Made by a program: the position numbers and the translations under genes | Shown: positions 62,636 through 64,000 of the stretch, in pieces | How the letters are laid out: each line of letters opens with the position of its first letter | How positions within the stretch are numbered: position 1 is the first letter of the stretch | The notes under the pieces: generated by a model | Seen by the model: only the letters and a program-made list of their open reading frames with translations | What the model was told of the DNA's origin: nothing | Databases searched by the model: none | Assembly (NCBI RefSeq): GCF_017220215.1 | Contig: NZ_CP071129.1 | Span: 2,294,001-2,358,000 of the forward strand | Direction: 5' to 3' | Origin: Caballeronia sp. M1242 | Lineage (GTDB): Bacteria; Pseudomonadota; Gammaproteobacteria; Burkholderiales; Burkholderiaceae | Length of the DNA: 64,000 bases

Positions 62636-63733
62636 GAGCGCCGCGCGGCCTCGCGCCTTCGCTCCCGCACGCGTGCGCGGCCGGCCGCGGCGCGCGGCCT
62701 CGCCGGTGCGCTCGACGGTGAAGCGGAACTCGCGCGAAAGCCGCTCGCCGGGCGCGAGCACTGTCATGCCGTTCGCCTCGCCGCCGCCCGGCAGGTTCAC
62801 CGCGTTGATCGGATGATCGACCGGCTCGAAGCAGAAGAAGTCCTCGCCCGGTGGCGCATAAAGCACGTAGTAATCGGTGTCCGCGGCAATCGTCAGCGAT
62901 AGACGGCGCCTCGGCCAGAGCACGCTCGTGCGTCCGCTCCAGCCGGTGAACGCGTTGTTCACCATTTCGGACGGCATCGGATACGCGACGCCGAATTGCC
63001 ACGCGGGCGGCGCGGGCACATGGCGCACCGGAAGCCAGTCGTCGCCACAAAGCCACAGTCCGCCCGCCGCCGCCGAAAGCTCCGTATCGGCTTCGCGCAT
63101 CAGAAACGGGTGCAAGCCAAGACCGAAGGGGAGCGCCTCGTCGCCGGTGTTTTGCACGTCGAGCGTGACGACGAGCGTAGCTTCGTCGAGCGCATACGTC
63201 TGCGACGCGCGAAACGAGTACGGCTTGCCGTCGCTGCGCTCGAACGCAAGCCGCACGCGAGTCGCCTCTTCTTCTTCGACGGTCCACGCGCCGAGCCAGC
63301 CGTCGCCGTGCAGCGGCAGCGGCTCATCCGGGCGATTGCGCGGCACGTCGATGGCGCGTCCGGAGAATCGAAAATGCCCGTTGCCGATGCGGTTCGAATA
63401 CGGCAAGAGCGGATAACACGCGAGCTGGTTCGGATCGGTGTCCGGGCCCGGTTCGGCGCACGGCCGGAAAATCGGCACGAGGGCGCCTTCGTGACGCCAG
63501 TCGAAACGCGTGACGCCGCCGCCGAGCGCCGGCGCGACATCGAGCCTCAAGTGCGCGTTCGCGAGCGTGATGCAGCCTTCGACGGCCGCGCCGCCAATGG
63601 CGACGACCGCCGTGCTCGGCCCCGGCCGGATCGGCGGTTCGGCGGCGGCCGCGAGCCGCGAACGGCGCGCGTTCGCCTGCGCCGTGGACGCGGACGGCCT
63701 ATTCACCCTTTGCTCATTGCGCGCAACCGTCAT
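62627..63733 (-). CDS. aldose 1-epimerase family protein
   Basis: A 368-aa galactose mutarotase-like enzyme from ATG 63731-63733. The N-terminal about 45 residues are low-complexity. Core motifs: YPLLPYSNRIGNGHFRFSGR, PLHGDGWLGAWTVEEE (catalytic His region), FGLGLHPFLM and CFEPVDHPINAVNLPGGGEA with the catalytic Glu. The C-terminus is basic (GRPRTRAGAKARGRAALAR) and abuts the repeat. It probably belongs with the SMP-30 gene to a sugar-use operon. Confidence 0.88.
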   Translation of the reverse strand: MTVARNEQRVNRPSASTAQANARRSRLAAAAEPPIRPGPSTAVVAIGGAAVEGCITLANAHLRLDVAPALGGGVTRFDWRHEGALVPIFRPCAEPGPDTDPNQLACYPLLPYSNRIGNGHFRFSGRAIDVPRNRPDEPLPLHGDGWLGAWTVEEEEATRVRLAFERSDGKPYSFRASQTYALDEATLVVTLDVQNTGDEALPFGLGLHPFLMREADTELSAAAGGLWLCGDDWLPVRHVPAPPAWQFGVAYPMPSEMVNNAFTGWSGRTSVLWPRRRLSLTIAADTDYYVLYAPPGEDFFCFEPVDHPINAVNLPGGGEANGMTVLAPGERLSREFRFTVERTGEAARRGRPRTRAGAKARGRAALAR

Positions 63734-63825
63734 GACCTGTGCTCCATCGAGAGGCGAAAAACCCGGCGCGGCCGCGGCCGGGGGCTGGACGGGCGGCGCG
63801 TCGGATCGCGCGCCGCCTCGGTTTC

Positions 63826-64000
63826 TTATGCTTGCGGCTTGCCCGCGAAAACCGGCTCCGCGATGCCGCGCACGCCGGGCTGCGCGGTGAAGATGCCGCC
63901 TGCGTGGGCGTCGGTCTTGAGCGCGTCTTCGCTCAAGCCGATGCGCGCTGTCGTCACGAAGAGCGTATCGAGCGAGTCGCCGCCGAACGCGACGCAACTC
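63826..64000 (-). CDS. SMP-30/gluconolactonase-family protein, 3' end only
   Basis: The last about 57 codons are present; the 5' part is beyond the right edge. The visible C-terminus reads SCVAFGGDSLDTLFVTTARI and GGIFTAQPGVRGIAEPVFAG, typical of SMP-30/gluconolactonase and arabinolactonase proteins. It precedes the epimerase gene by 92 bp on the same strand, consistent with an aldose oxidation operon. Confidence 0.85.
   Translation of the reverse strand, partial: SCVAFGGDSLDTLFVTTARIGLSEDALKTDAHAGGIFTAQPGVRGIAEPVFAGKPQA

Noticed and set aside
62529-63287. Frame encoding NAP/NPP repeats opposite the aldose epimerase frame
   Set aside because: The repeats come from the 9-bp minisatellite; the rest is out of frame with the epimerase.

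Overview
The window is high-GC DNA from a betaproteobacterium of the Burkholderiaceae, most likely Burkholderia, Paraburkholderia or Caballeronia. Support comes from the leuS-lptE-holA-proA order, the divergent bamE/fur pair with dapB and ExbB/ExbD-type genes nearby, Entner-Doudoroff genes next to a HexR-type regulator, and three DUF2827 genes, a family recorded mainly from Burkholderia. No rRNA, tRNA, complete insertion sequence or CRISPR array was seen. Most of the window is chromosomal housekeeping DNA with a few accessory patches.

Layout. 0-8.7 kb: a leftward catabolic cluster (SDR dehydrogenase, MaoC hydratase, three acyl-CoA dehydrogenases, two SCP2-type thiolases, a metallo-beta-lactamase-fold hydrolase, an enoyl-CoA hydratase). 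It is divergent from a 904-aa MalT-like LuxR regulator (8.9-11.6 kb) and looks like CoA-thioester degradation of an unusual acid or steroid/terpenoid side chain. 11.7-18.8 kb: a WYL-domain regulator coupled to a Sir2 deacylase, convergent with an SbcCD-like pair (YhaN-type ATPase and metallophosphoesterase nuclease); an 18-bp perfect inverted repeat lies upstream of the nuclease gene. 18.8-27.9 kb: rsmA, pdxA, surA, lptD, then divergently amgK-murU (MurNAc recycling) and purB.

28-40 kb: gluconate uptake and phosphorylation (gntK, gntP), an AT-richer accessory island (29.8-36.1 kb), then eda, edd and hexR with two HexR-like operators. The island holds a trimeric autotransporter with an ESPR signal and a Ser/Thr-rich stalk but no membrane anchor, three tandem DUF2827 (putative glycosyltransferase) genes, and an unannotated 41-codon Ser/Thr-rich peptide gene with an internal Gly-Gly.

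40-50 kb: hemJ-like gene, proA, holA, lptE, leuS, exbD/exbB-type genes, dapB, bamE and divergent fur. 50-56 kb: a small hypothetical protein, gap, tkt, a VOC protein, rsmE, and a secreted barnase-like RNase followed by its barstar-like inhibitor. 56.8-56.9 kb: a well-formed candidate non-coding RNA with its own promoter and terminator, facing the terminator of the malic enzyme gene. 57-64 kb: malic enzyme, thiL, pgpA, pncC, pyrF, an aldose epimerase and the 3' end of an SMP-30/gluconolactonase gene.

Most unusual items: the DUF2827 / anchorless adhesin / small peptide island; the ~150-nt structured RNA at 56,778-56,929; the WYL-Sir2 and YhaN/YhaO-like neighbourhood with its long palindrome; and the steroid-side-chain-like beta-oxidation cluster.
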